From SIG710 sp045604985 (GTDB lineage Bacteria > Bacillota > Clostridia > Oscillospirales > CAG-272): a stretch of 53,421 nucleotides of DNA. Location: the NCBI GenBank assembly GCA_045604985.1, contig JAZUPD010000022.1, positions 1 through 53,421 on the forward strand, in the 5' to 3' direction. The notes beneath the pieces are model-generated. The model ran no database searches. It had not been told where the DNA came from and worked only from the letters and a program-made list of their open reading frames with translations. Positions 15,097 through 24,027 of this stretch are shown one piece after another. Position 1 is the first letter of the stretch. Each line of letters begins with the position of its first letter. Position numbers and translations under genes: made by a program.

Positions 15097-17484
15097 TTAT
15101 TTGAGTTCAACGACGGTAACCCCGAAGTCACCCTCGCCGTACTCGGCCGTTTTATATGCGGCAACTCTTTTGTCACCCTTGAGATAATTCCAGAGAGCCT
15201 TGCGAAGAGCTCCCGTACCCTTTCCGTGTATGAGACGGACAGAATGGATACCGGCAACAAGTGCTTCGTCAAGATATTTATCAACAACGAACCAAGCCTC
15301 GTCACCCATCATTCCGCGAAGATCGACCTCGCTTCTGAAATTGCGACTTACGGTCAGCTTATAGTCATTTACAGCCTTTTGTTTTTTCTCGGCGTCAGTT
15401 ATAGTAACGGTGCTTTCGATGAGCTGAAGGTCGCTGATTTTGGCTCTTGTTTTGAGGATACCCGCCTGTATAGTTACCTGATCCTTGCCTTGCGGATCGT
15501 CAAGAATAAATCCTTTTTTGCCAATGCTGACGATAAGGACCTCGTCTCCCTTCCTGAGCGTTCTTGGAAGCACGTATTCTTCGTTCGTTCTTTCCTCGAT
15601 GGGGTCGAATTTGCTTTTGTTTTCTTTGAGATGCTCTCTGACGTTTTTCCTTGCCGCCATGAGATGCTCTCCGAGGTTTTCAGCATCTTTTTGCTTTTTG
15701 AGCTTGGTCATCTCTTCAAGAATATAGTCACTTGATGCTTTTGCGCTTCGGATCATTGCCGCAGCCTTTTCTCTTGCTTTTTCGGTCTCTTTTTCGCTAT
15801 CGGCAAGACGGCGGTTTATGAGATTTTCGGAATCTTCCTTGAATTTTTCATAATCCGATCGCATCTGCTCTGCTTCCTCCCGTGCCTTTTCCATCTGGAT
15901 TCGGCTTATTTCAAGCTTTTCGATAACATCCTCGAAGTGCTTGTTATCAGAGCTTACCTGCGCTCTTGCTTTGTCAAGGATTCGGGTGGGAAGCCCCAGC
16001 TTTTCTGAGATCGCAAAAGCATTTGATTTGCCTGGAGTGCCGATAATGAGCTTATATGTGGGCTTCAGTGTGCTTACATCAAATTCGCAGGAAGCATTAC
16101 AGACCCCCTCTGTTTCAAGGGCATATGCTTTAAGCTCCGCATAGTGGGTGGTGGAGGCGCAGAGCGCCCCGGCTTCTCTTATGTCCTCGATAATGGAAAT
16201 TGCAAGTGCCGCACCCTCGATCGGATCTGTACCCGCACCAAGCTCGTCAAAAAGCACAAGAGAATTTTTAGTTTTCTCGTTTACGATAGAAACGATATTT
16301 ACCATATGAGAGCTGAACGTTGAAAGTGACTGTTCGATGCTCTGTTTATCGCCGATATCGGCAAGGATTTTATCAAAAACGCATATGCTCGAGGGTTCTT
16401 CTGCGGGAATATGAAGTCCCGATTGCGCCATCAACGCAAAAAGTCCGAGCGTTTTGAGAGTGACTGTCTTGCCGCCTGTGTTCGGTCCTGTTATAACAAG
16501 TGTATCAAAATCGCCACCTATGCGAATATCTATCGGTACGACCTTTTCTTTTGGTATAAGAGGATGTCTTGCACGGGTGAGAAACATAGTGCGGTCTCCC
16601 GAGAGAGTTGGTCTTATTGCACCGAGTCTTTCCGAAAGGGAAGCACAGGCAAAAATAAAGGCAAGCTCGGTTATATTTTTATAATTGAGATTAAGGCTGT
16701 ATGCCAGCTTTGAGACCTCGCCTGAAAGCTCATAGAGGATCCTTTCTATCTCGTGCTGTTCCTTTGATTCAAGCTCACGAAGCTCGTTATTTGCATCAAC
16801 CACCGCAATAGGCTCGATAAAGAGAGTTGCGCCGGATGCGGAAGAATCATGTAGCAAGCCCTTGATCTCGTTTTTATGCTCGGATTTTACGGGAACTACA
16901 TATCTGCCGTTTCTTACTGTGACGATATTTTCTTGCAAAAATTTTGAATGAGAGCCACTGACATATTTTTGCAGAGTTTCTTTTATCTTGCCTGATGCAG
17001 AACGCATTTTTCGTCGTATGTCGCCAAGAGCGGGACTTGCCTCGTCTGCAATCATGTCCTCGGAGATTATGGCTCTCGTTATCTTGTCCTCGGTTGGTTT
17101 TGAGGGCATAAGACGCTCAAAGATGTCGTCAAGAGACGTGTCCTTTGTTTTGTTGTTTCGGATATAATCCAGAAGCATTCTGGAGGAGCGGAGGATTCCC
17201 GCAACCGAAAGAAGCTCGCGGGGGCTGAGCGCAGAGCCCTTTTCGGCTCTTTCGCATATATCGCCCATATCATGAATGTCACCAAAGGGCGGCATTCCCT
17301 TTATATCCATCAGACCTCTTGCATCCGAGGTGTAGCGCTGTTTTCGCAGAATAACATCAGCATCGTCCGATGGCTCAAGCCCGAGTGCCAGAGCCTTTGC
17401 ACCCTCTGTCATAGCGCAGTCGGCGAGGATTTCCCGTATTTTGTCAAATTCCAGCGTTTTCAGTGTCTTTTCGCTTATTTTCAT
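15097..17484 (-). CDS. mutS2: MutS2 ATPase with Smr nuclease domain
   Basis: MutS2 is a MutS-type ATPase without mismatch-recognition domains. It was described as an anti-recombination endonuclease and more recently as a collided-ribosome splitting factor in Bacillus. The core ATPase carries GPNTGGKTVTLKT, the Walker B segment SLVLFDELGAGTDP and the loop STTHYAELKAYA. A long charged coiled coil (about residues 515-620) follows, then a KOW-like segment and the C-terminal Smr domain with DLRG and HGKGTGALR. The length, 795 residues, is typical. It is located after recO and overlaps functionally with the DNA-repair end of the operon. Confidence 0.96.
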   Translation of the reverse strand: MKISEKTLKTLEFDKIREILADCAMTEGAKALALGLEPSDDADVILRKQRYTSDARGLMDIKGMPPFGDIHDMGDICERAEKGSALSPRELLSVAGILRSSRMLLDYIRNNKTKDTSLDDIFERLMPSKPTEDKITRAIISEDMIADEASPALGDIRRKMRSASGKIKETLQKYVSGSHSKFLQENIVTVRNGRYVVPVKSEHKNEIKGLLHDSSASGATLFIEPIAVVDANNELRELESKEQHEIERILYELSGEVSKLAYSLNLNYKNITELAFIFACASLSERLGAIRPTLSGDRTMFLTRARHPLIPKEKVVPIDIRIGGDFDTLVITGPNTGGKTVTLKTLGLFALMAQSGLHIPAEEPSSICVFDKILADIGDKQSIEQSLSTFSSHMVNIVSIVNEKTKNSLVLFDELGAGTDPIEGAALAISIIEDIREAGALCASTTHYAELKAYALETEGVCNASCEFDVSTLKPTYKLIIGTPGKSNAFAISEKLGLPTRILDKARAQVSSDNKHFEDVIEKLEISRIQMEKAREEAEQMRSDYEKFKEDSENLINRRLADSEKETEKAREKAAAMIRSAKASSDYILEEMTKLKKQKDAENLGEHLMAARKNVREHLKENKSKFDPIEERTNEEYVLPRTLRKGDEVLIVSIGKKGFILDDPQGKDQVTIQAGILKTRAKISDLQLIESTVTITDAEKKQKAVNDYKLTVSRNFRSEVDLRGMMGDEAWFVVDKYLDEALVAGIHSVRLIHGKGTGALRKALWNYLKGDKRVAAYKTAEYGEGDFGVTVVELK

Positions 17485-17493
17485 ATTTTTCCT

Positions 17494-18249
17494 TTAGTCA
17501 AACAACGATTTATAAAAGTTTAAGGTGTTAAAATCACGTTCCAGATGATGGAGAAGATATTTTTCGCAGGCATGGGAGAAAAATCCAAGCTCGTCTCTTT
17601 CTGTAAGTTCAAATGAAAACATTTTTGCACTCGGTGAAAAGAGTGCATAACGCAGTGCCGCTACCGTATTTGGCGTAAGGCGGCAATAGATTATTCTCTC
17701 AGCAAGCTCGGGATGCTCGTACATTTCCTTTTCTGCAGTCTTTAAATGCTTTTCCGCACATTTTTGGCAGTAGATACAGCCGTTCATAACATCCAGCATA
17801 CCGTTTTTCGTGATTTTGTCCGAGCAAAAGGCACAGCCCTCAAGGTTCGGAACATATCCCGAAAAGCCCGCTGCCCTTATTTCATAAACTCCCTTGATTA
17901 TGGGGAGGGCATAAAGCCCTTTTGAGATGGCATAAAAGGAATTGAGGGTCATTCGCATAATATCGACGGATGAAACACCCTCACCGGTTATGTCGCAGGC
18001 CACCTCGCACAGATATGACGCCAGTGCCATTTTTTCAATGTCCTCTGAAAGACCAAAGAATGGCTCTGTTATCGAAGCATCCTTTATATATCGGTTCTCA
18101 CCTTTTTTGTATATCTCAAAATTTGCATATGTAAAGAGCTTGGTTGCAGATGATATTTTTGAACGAGAGGATCGTGCTCCTTTTGCGGAAACGGTTATTT
18201 TCCCGTCGCAGGGGGTGAGGAGCGTTAAGAGCTTATCATGCTCGCCCAA
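17494..18249 (-). CDS. recO: DNA repair protein RecO, start codon non-canonical
   Basis: RecO loads RecA onto SSB-coated single strands in the RecFOR pathway. The C-terminal zinc module is evident (CAFCSDK ... GCIYCQKC), preceded by the helical domain. The first ATG/GTG/TTG of the frame is the TTG at 18249. However, the frame stays open upstream, and the codons just before it read TDGLVLREIAL followed by GEHDKLLTLLT, which is the conserved first strand of the RecO OB fold. The real start must therefore lie near 18288-18297, where only ATT (18288), ACG or GTT codons are available behind a GGGGG box. I give the canonical-codon limit as the coordinate. The gene lies between era and mutS2. Confidence 0.93.
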   Translation of the reverse strand: MGEHDKLLTLLTPCDGKITVSAKGARSSRSKISSATKLFTYANFEIYKKGENRYIKDASITEPFFGLSEDIEKMALASYLCEVACDITGEGVSSVDIMRMTLNSFYAISKGLYALPIIKGVYEIRAAGFSGYVPNLEGCAFCSDKITKNGMLDVMNGCIYCQKCAEKHLKTAEKEMYEHPELAERIIYCRLTPNTVAALRYALFSPSAKMFSFELTERDELGFFSHACEKYLLHHLERDFNTLNFYKSLFD

Positions 18250-18330
18250 GGCTATTTCGCGCAGAACAAGTCCATCAGTACTGTAAATCGTTTTAACGCA
18301 TCCCCCTTTTTGTTTCGTCTTGTCTTTGGA

Positions 18331-19221
18331 TTATTCTTCCGGCTTGTAGCCGAAATTGCTTACAGCGGCAACGCTGTCTCGCCAGTTTTCTTTAACTTTT
18401 ACCCAAAGGTTTATATACACCTTTGCACCGAGGATCCTTTCAAGCTCCTGCCTCGCTCTTGTTCCGATGAGCTTGAGTGCCTCGCCGCCCTTGCCCACAA
18501 TAATACCCTTATGGGATGCTTTTTCGCAGAAGATCTCGGCTCTTATTCTTATGAGCTTTCCCTCTTCCTTGAATTCCTCGATGACGACTGCTGTTCCGTG
18601 GGGTACTTCCTTATTGAGGCTGCGAAGTATCTTCTCTCTAATTATCTCTGCGGCAAGAACTCTTTCGGGCTGGTCCGTTGCAATGTCGTCGGGGAAGAAA
18701 AAAGCTTCGGTCTCTCCAAGGAATTTTTCACATTCCGAGAGAACGGCATCAACTCCCGCACCTTTTTTTGCCGCCATAGGAACGAATGCGCTGAAATCGT
18801 GAAGCGATGCATATTTTTTTATCGTTTCCGCAACGGTCACGGCATCGGTAAGGTCTGTTTTGTTGATGGCAATGACGGAAGGAACACCTGTGTTTTTTAA
18901 GTATGCAATAACATTTTCTTCTACATTGGTTACGGGCTTGCCCGCTTCAACTACTAGAATGACCGCATCACTGTCCCGCATTGAGCTGTTTGCTGCGCCT
19001 ATCATGAAGTCACCAAGCTTGTTTTTTGGGGAATGTAAACCGGGCGTGTCAAGAAAAACGAACTGTTTTTCATCCACCGTGTGTATTCCGATAATTCTGT
19101 TTCTTGTGGTCTGCGGCTTGCTTGAAACGATGGCGACCTTTTCGCCGAGAATTGAATTCAGAAGGGTGGATTTGCCCACATTAGGTCTGCCGACGATTGC
19201 TATAAATCCTGTTTTTTTCAT
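18331..19221 (-). CDS. era: GTPase Era
   Basis: Era is an essential GTPase binding the 3' end of 16S rRNA during 30S maturation. The G1 loop GRPNVGKSTLLN lies at residues 11-22. The G2 region SSKPQTTRNRI, G3 DTPGLH and G4 NKTD are present. The C-terminal KH domain contains ASHKGIIVGKGGEALKLIG. The length of 296 residues is standard. It follows ybeY by 14 bases, as in most Firmicutes, and both act in 16S rRNA processing. Confidence 0.97.
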   Translation of the reverse strand: MKKTGFIAIVGRPNVGKSTLLNSILGEKVAIVSSKPQTTRNRIIGIHTVDEKQFVFLDTPGLHSPKNKLGDFMIGAANSSMRDSDAVILVVEAGKPVTNVEENVIAYLKNTGVPSVIAINKTDLTDAVTVAETIKKYASLHDFSAFVPMAAKKGAGVDAVLSECEKFLGETEAFFFPDDIATDQPERVLAAEIIREKILRSLNKEVPHGTAVVIEEFKEEGKLIRIRAEIFCEKASHKGIIVGKGGEALKLIGTRARQELERILGAKVYINLWVKVKENWRDSVAAVSNFGYKPEE

Positions 19222-19235
19222 ATTTCTGTCTCTCC

Positions 19236-19709
19236 TTAAAAGCCGAGCTTGTTCATAATTATTCTCTGTCGTATTCTCATGTCATCGTCATCCGCTTCCG
19301 ATCTTTCGTGATCATATCCGAGAAGATGAAGCATGGAATGGACGGTCAGAAAAGCAGTTTCACGGTGGAAGCTATGCCCGAATTCTTCGGATTGCTCCCT
19401 TGCTTTTTCAAGGGAAATGACGATATCACCAAGCATCGTTTCAAGCTCGGGGGGCATAAAACCTTCATCCTCGCCATCTGCATTAAGGAGAGGGAAGGAA
19501 AGCACGTCCGTGGGACGGTCAACATTCCTATACTGCTTGTTGAGAGCGTGTATTTTTTCGTTGTCGGTAAAGGTGAGAGAAACCTCACTTACTTTATCGT
19601 GCCCTTCATATTCAAGTGTTTCAATGATTGCGTGGCGAAGGAGAATCTTCAGGTCATAATCGACCTTTTCCTTATCCTGCTGATTATCAAAATATATTTT
19701 AAGCTCCAT
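19236..19709 (-). CDS. ybeY: Endoribonuclease YbeY
   Basis: Zinc-dependent RNase involved in 16S rRNA 3'-end maturation and ribosome quality control. The metal motif HSMLHLLGYDHE near residues 129-140 supplies the three His ligands, and the family motif NKQYRNVDRPTDVLSFP lies around residues 54-70. The length of 157 residues is typical. It lies between phoH and era with very short gaps, the conserved order. Confidence 0.96.
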   Translation of the reverse strand: MELKIYFDNQQDKEKVDYDLKILLRHAIIETLEYEGHDKVSEVSLTFTDNEKIHALNKQYRNVDRPTDVLSFPLLNADGEDEGFMPPELETMLGDIVISLEKAREQSEEFGHSFHRETAFLTVHSMLHLLGYDHERSEADDDDMRIRQRIIMNKLGF

Positions 19710-19722
19710 CTTTATACCTCAC

Positions 19723-20739
19723 TTATTTGTTGACTCTGAAAGAACGCGGATTTTTGTTTTCCGCAGCCTTTGCGGCGGCTTTTCTTTCGTATTTATCGTA
19801 TGCGAGAATGATTCTTTGCACAAGCCTGTGACGGACAACATCACGGTCTGTAAAGCTGTGGATGGCGATATCCTCGATGCCGCTTAGTATCTTTACAGCC
19901 TCGGCAAGACCGCTTTTTTTGCCGAAAGGCAGGTCGGTTTGGGTAAGGTCACCCGTTACCACTGCCTTTGAGCCGAATCCCAAACGAGTCAGGAACATCT
20001 TCATCTGCTCAGGGGTCGCATTCTGCGCTTCATCGAGGATGATAAATGAATCGTCAAGCGTTCTTCCTCGCATATAAGCAAGGGGGGCCACCTCGATAAC
20101 GTTCTTTTCAAGATGCTTCAGGTAGGTTTCTGCGCCCATCATTTCATAAAGAGCGTCGTAAAGGGGGCGTAGATAGGGGTATATTTTGTTTTGCAGGTCA
20201 CCCGGCAGAAAACCGAGCTTTTCGCCTGCTTCAACGGCAGGTCTTGTTAAAATTATCCTGTTTACCTGCTTGTCCCTAAGTGCCTTTACGGCCATTGCCA
20301 CAGCGAGAAAGGTCTTTCCCGTTCCCGCAGGACCTATTCCAAGAACTATCGTGTTCTTTTTTATTGCCTCAACATACTGCTTTTGCCCAAGTGTCTTTGC
20401 CTTTATGGGCTTTCCTCTTGTGGTGATGCAGATACAATCGTCTCCCATGGCGGAAAGCTCGCCCTCTTTTCCGTCCTCCACCATATCAAGCACATAATTC
20501 ACCTGGCTTTCGCTGATATCGGCGGAAGCCTCGGCTATTCTTGTCAGATATTTTATTGCTTTTTCAGCTTTTATAACCGCATCTTCATTTCCGTCGATGA
20601 AGATTCCGTCTCCCTCCGTATCCGAGCGGCTTCCGATGTCAATGCCGAAACGATTTTCAATGAGCCTGACATTGACGTCGTAGCTGCCGAAAATTTTTGC
20701 TATTGTTTCGGAAGAAGTAAGTCTTATTAGTTTTTGCAT
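19723..20739 (-). CDS. phoH: PhoH-like ATPase (YbeZ/PhoH)
   Basis: A PhoH-family ATPase of 338 residues with an N-terminal KH-like region (residues 1-80) and a P-loop domain: VLGIGPAGTGKTFLAV near residue 131, RPAVEAGEKLGFLPG, and Walker B SFIILDEAQNATPEQMK. In bacteria it is genetically tied to YbeY and thought to assist RNA processing; its own mechanism is uncertain. It is flanked by yqfD and ybeY in the usual order. Confidence 0.95.
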   Translation of the reverse strand: MQKLIRLTSSETIAKIFGSYDVNVRLIENRFGIDIGSRSDTEGDGIFIDGNEDAVIKAEKAIKYLTRIAEASADISESQVNYVLDMVEDGKEGELSAMGDDCICITTRGKPIKAKTLGQKQYVEAIKKNTIVLGIGPAGTGKTFLAVAMAVKALRDKQVNRIILTRPAVEAGEKLGFLPGDLQNKIYPYLRPLYDALYEMMGAETYLKHLEKNVIEVAPLAYMRGRTLDDSFIILDEAQNATPEQMKMFLTRLGFGSKAVVTGDLTQTDLPFGKKSGLAEAVKILSGIEDIAIHSFTDRDVVRHRLVQRIILAYDKYERKAAAKAAENKNPRSFRVNK

Positions 20740-20756
20740 ACATACTCCGTTTTTGT

Positions 20757-21950
20757 TTATTCCGTTTTACCTATCGGTAAGTCCTTTGCGATATTTTCAA
20801 GACAGACTATGTCACATAAAATTATAAATTCATCGTCCGTCATTTCCGTTTTTACTGTTTTTTCGAGAAGCTCTGCATCCGAGAGCTCTGCTTCAATAAG
20901 TGCTTGAAGCTCAAAAAATGCTATCTCCGATGCATCCTCATATGAACGGAGCTCGCTTACCGTCCTGTATTGTCTCTCGTTTTCGGAAACTATGCCGATA
21001 GGCAGAGCGGGAAGACCAAAGAGTGAAAGCGAGGCTTCTTCTTTTATTTTAACACAATTTTCATCGGTTTTTCCGTCTTTTTTAAAAATACTTATGTTTT
21101 TAGAGAAAAATTTTAAAGTTTTTTGCGTGCAAACGGCGTCTGAAAGAATTTTTTTCTCGTAGACGAGAGGAATCTTTACTGAAAAATGTCTGCTGGTCGT
21201 GGCATAAACTCTGCCGATGGCGTTTTCAAGTCTGCTTTCGCCATGAGTGCTTTCTATAACTCCGCTTATAAGCAGATCCCCTGCCGTCACGCTCTGACCT
21301 GCCTCGACTGCACTCTTTCCCCGAAGGACTTCTACTCGCTCGATGACCCCGTTGCGGGCGGCAACGATATTTGAATAGGAATGAGGATCGGTTTCAAATT
21401 CGCTGTTTTTTTCGATCTTTTCCCGTATCTGCACGTATGCAACGCTTCCGTTCATATTTATTGCCATCCAGGCAATTTTCTCGGATCTTAAAAGGACGGA
21501 ATTGGTAACTCTGTCAACGTCCTCCTTGCCTATCTTGTAGCCAAGGTCAAATCTTGCTGCCGAAAGCTCGTCTTTTACCTGCGCTTCGGTCATAGAGGTG
21601 TTTCCGCTGACTCTTATATCCCAGACATACCTCGGAGCAAAAAAATTGATGATAAAAAATATAAGCACACCTGTTGCGATTCCATATCGGCTCTTATATC
21701 TTCGAAGAAATATCGGAAGCCCGCCCGTCTTTTCTTCAAATTCCGTTTCAGATTCGAGAAGTAGTTTTTTCAGTCTTTTTGCGGAAAAAAGAGAGGTCTT
21801 AAGAAAGAGTCTGCCATCTGAGATATTTGCTTTTTCATAGGGGATACCGCTTTTTATACAAGCGTTTATCAAAGAATGAGATCTTTTTTCATCTACCGAT
21901 AGCACGCAATAGCCAAGGAAGGCATTTTTTAGCTTAACGAGTATTTCCAT
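20757..21950 (-). CDS. yqfD: Sporulation protein YqfD
   Basis: Membrane protein of the YqfD family, made in the mother cell under SigE in Bacillus and needed for normal sporulation. It begins MEILVKLKNAFLGYC, has a single strong membrane helix at about residues 85-105 (GVLIFFIINFFAPRYVWDI), then an extracytoplasmic POTRA-like segment (VSGNTSMTEAQV) and a long C-terminal domain. The open frame starts at 21968, but the ATG at 21950 sits at the right distance from the AGGAG contained in the first codons, and it overlaps the end of yqfC. Translational coupling to yqfC is likely. Confidence 0.93.
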   Translation of the reverse strand: MEILVKLKNAFLGYCVLSVDEKRSHSLINACIKSGIPYEKANISDGRLFLKTSLFSAKRLKKLLLESETEFEEKTGGLPIFLRRYKSRYGIATGVLIFFIINFFAPRYVWDIRVSGNTSMTEAQVKDELSAARFDLGYKIGKEDVDRVTNSVLLRSEKIAWMAINMNGSVAYVQIREKIEKNSEFETDPHSYSNIVAARNGVIERVEVLRGKSAVEAGQSVTAGDLLISGVIESTHGESRLENAIGRVYATTSRHFSVKIPLVYEKKILSDAVCTQKTLKFFSKNISIFKKDGKTDENCVKIKEEASLSLFGLPALPIGIVSENERQYRTVSELRSYEDASEIAFFELQALIEAELSDAELLEKTVKTEMTDDEFIILCDIVCLENIAKDLPIGKTE

Positions 21951-22248
21951 AACTCTGCCTCTCCTCATATGAGATGCTTTTAAATTGCCCGGAGACGACT
22001 ACGCTTCCGCCGCCGTATGCCGGACAACAGAGATCTTTTCCCTCGATTACAAGATCAAGATCCTTCGTTTGCAATCTTATAAGCTCTTCGGTATAGACGA
22101 GGATCGACTTGCAACCCCATATGACAGCCTCGCTGTTCCCCGTGATATCTATTGAAAGGGATTTTTGAAGATCTGTCGGAAGATCGAATTTTTCGCAAAT
22201 CTTAAGCGAAAGCGGCACGCGCTCAGTGTTTTTTTCTTTTTTTTTCAT
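21934..22248 (-). CDS. yqfC: Sporulation protein YqfC (YabP/YqfC family)
   Basis: A 104-residue YabP/YqfC-family protein, the usual partner of YqfD in the SigE regulon. The core beta-rich pattern is present (SLSIDITGNSEAVIWGCKSILVYTEELIRLQTK cited in part: ITGNSEAVIWGCK and YTEELIRLQTK). The frame is open to a TTG at 22311, but the ATG at 22248 follows a GGGGGTGA Shine-Dalgarno box and fits the family's N-terminus. A SigE-type promoter is found at 22343-22315 on this strand. It leads the eight-gene minus-strand cluster. Confidence 0.9.
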   Translation of the reverse strand: MKKKEKNTERVPLSLKICEKFDLPTDLQKSLSIDITGNSEAVIWGCKSILVYTEELIRLQTKDLDLVIEGKDLCCPAYGGGSVVVSGQFKSISYEERQSYGNTR

Positions 22249-22268
22249 TTTTGCTTTCACCCCCTGCG

Positions 22269-22297
22269 GAATAGTCGCATTTTTTAAGACATAGAAT
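22269..22297 (+). promoter_or_regulatory. Predicted SigE-type promoter of ylbJ
   Basis: GAATAGT (22269-22275), 14-base spacer, CATAGAAT (22290-22297), close to the SigE pattern (xATAxxT, about 14 bp, CATACAxT). The ylbJ start lies about 40 bases downstream. Confidence 0.65.
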
Positions 22298-22314
22298 TGA
22301 GTGTTACCCAAAAT

Positions 22315-22343
22315 ATTCTATGCTGTGGGGGGCTAGTCTATGA
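22315..22343 (-). promoter_or_regulatory. Predicted SigE-type promoter of yqfC
   Basis: On the minus strand: TCATAGA (22343-22337), 14-base spacer, CATAGAAT (22322-22315). Its -10 is the exact inverted copy of the ylbJ -10, and its -35 overlaps the ylbJ start codon. Confidence 0.65.
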
Positions 22344-23434
22344 CCTTTAAAAGCAGAGGAATATCTGCAATACTTTTTCTTGTGCTTTCGCTTTGCATCT
22401 TTGCCGTTCTGATCTGTGATTCTGCAGACGCCATATCATATATGAGAGAGGGACTTGCCCTTTGCTCGCAAGTGGTCATTCCTTCGCTTTTTCCATTTAT
22501 GGTACTTTCGGGGCTTTTTGTTGAACTTGGATGTTCTGACGTTCTTGCAACGATTCTTGCACGTCCCATGCATTTTCTTTTCGGAATAAGCGGTGAGGGT
22601 GCAGCCGCACCTCTTATGGGGGCGCTTTGCGGCTTTCCCATCGGTGCTTCCACTGCCCATAAGCTATATAGGAGCGGCAGGATAAGCAGAGCGGAGATGA
22701 GTTATCTTCTTGCCTTTTCCAATATTCCGGGCTCTGCATTTCTTATTAGTGCCGTTGGAAGTGCAATTTGGTCAAATTCACGCTTTGGGGCAGCACTTTA
22801 TATAATTCAGCTTGCATCGGCAGTTATTATCGGTATTTTTATGAGGATTTTCTTTCCCCTTAAGACCGGTGAGATAAAAAGAGAGAGAAGGGAAAAACCA
22901 TCCTTTGGTGTACGAAATTTCTCCACGGTCATTTCAGAGGCCGCCTCGTCTATGATAGGGGTTTGTGCGTTGGTTTTGTTTTTTGCATCTTTTGTGGGGG
23001 CACTCTTTTCATTGCTTGAAGGTTTTCATATGAGTGCCGCCGTAAACTCGTTGATATACGGATTTTTTGAAATGTCTGGTGCTGTTGGCGAGGCATCGAA
23101 AATCGAAAACAGAGCCCTTGGAATGGTGATAACGGCTCTTATATGCGGTTGGTCGGGCCTGTCGATACATTTTCAGATCATCTCTATCTGCATAGAGGAC
23201 GGCGTTTCATTTGTGCCGTATTTTGCTGCAAAGACAGCACAGGCTTTGCTGTCAGCACTTGGAATGATACTCTATGTAAGAATAATAGACCCTTCCTCGT
23301 CGTCGCTTTCCGTTTTTGCGACATCTCCTTCTGTTGCAGCCGGAAGCGCAGCTGTTGCATTTTTATCAAAGGCATTGTTTTCCCTTGGCGTTATTCAAGT
23401 CCTTTATTCGCATTTGAAGAAAAAAACGGTTTAA
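22340..23434 (+). CDS. ylbJ: Sporulation integral membrane protein YlbJ
   Basis: Polytopic membrane protein (about eight spans) of the YlbJ/nucleoside-recognition (Gate domain) family, required for spore cortex formation in Bacillus and made under SigE. Typical segments are VVIPSLFPFMVLSGLFVELG, MGALCGFPIGASTAHKLY, RAEMSYLLAFSNIPGSAFLI and the late GWSGLSIHFQIISI. The length of 364 residues is normal. A GGGGGG box precedes the ATG. Its 3' end overlaps the convergent exonuclease gene by four bases with no terminator between them. Confidence 0.93.
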   Translation: MTFKSRGISAILFLVLSLCIFAVLICDSADAISYMREGLALCSQVVIPSLFPFMVLSGLFVELGCSDVLATILARPMHFLFGISGEGAAAPLMGALCGFPIGASTAHKLYRSGRISRAEMSYLLAFSNIPGSAFLISAVGSAIWSNSRFGAALYIIQLASAVIIGIFMRIFFPLKTGEIKRERREKPSFGVRNFSTVISEAASSMIGVCALVLFFASFVGALFSLLEGFHMSAAVNSLIYGFFEMSGAVGEASKIENRALGMVITALICGWSGLSIHFQIISICIEDGVSFVPYFAAKTAQALLSALGMILYVRIIDPSSSSLSVFATSPSVAAGSAAVAFLSKALFSLGVIQVLYSHLKKKTV

Positions 23435-24027
23435 GAAGAGTATTTTTCTTCAAGAACCCGAAGAAGAAAGAAGACCTTTGCATTGGCAAGGGCATCATCG
23501 TATGCTCTGTGGGCGGCGTTCCTTTCTATTTTAAATAAATGGCAAAGAACCTCAAGGCTGAGACTGTCGGGCATTGGAACACCGCTTTTTTTCAGCCTTT
23601 TTGCATATGTAAGGGTGTCGAAAAGCGGATTTTTAAGATTTATTCCCAGCTCTGCCGACTCACGGCAAATAAATTTACTGTCAAAAGAGACGATGTTGTG
23701 TCCAAGCAGTATATCATCACCGATAAAATCGAGAAATTTTGGTAATGCTTCCTCAATTTTCGGCGCATCCAGCACCATGAGGTTATCAATTCCCGTTATT
23801 TCCTCTATGAGATAGGGAATGCTTTTTCGAGGTCTTATCAGTGTGCTGAATTTTTCTGTCACTCTTTTGTTTCTGACCTTCAATGCTCCTATCTCGATTA
23901 TGTCATTCGTTCTTGCAAGCCCCGTGGTTTCTATGTCAAATACAACGAAATCTTCAAAGGCGGGGGAGGTAATGACAGGAGGAGGTATTATTTCAACCCT
24001 TTTAAGTGGATTCAGATAGCTTTTCAC
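23431..24027 (-). CDS. DEDDh 3'-5' exonuclease (PolC/DnaQ epsilon-like)
   Basis: A stand-alone proofreading-type exonuclease of 198 residues. Motif ExoI is FVVFDIETTGL, ExoII is ILLGHNIVSFDSKFI, and ExoIII is AHRAYDDALAN, giving the DEDDh residues including the His. This domain resembles that of PolC; as a free protein it probably degrades or trims DNA or RNA ends. The open frame reaches 24081, but the GTG at 24027 overlaps the DUF436 stop as GTGA, so I take it as a coupled start. A short Pro-rich segment (EIIPPPVITSP) precedes the domain. Confidence 0.9.
   Translation of the reverse strand: MKSYLNPLKRVEIIPPPVITSPAFEDFVVFDIETTGLARTNDIIEIGALKVRNKRVTEKFSTLIRPRKSIPYLIEEITGIDNLMVLDAPKIEEALPKFLDFIGDDILLGHNIVSFDSKFICRESAELGINLKNPLFDTLTYAKRLKKSGVPMPDSLSLEVLCHLFKIERNAAHRAYDDALANAKVFFLLRVLEEKYSS

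Noticed and set aside
18238..18900. 220-codon open frame on the plus strand opposite era
   Set aside because: It is antisense to the conserved Era protein and has no recognisable domain or SD.
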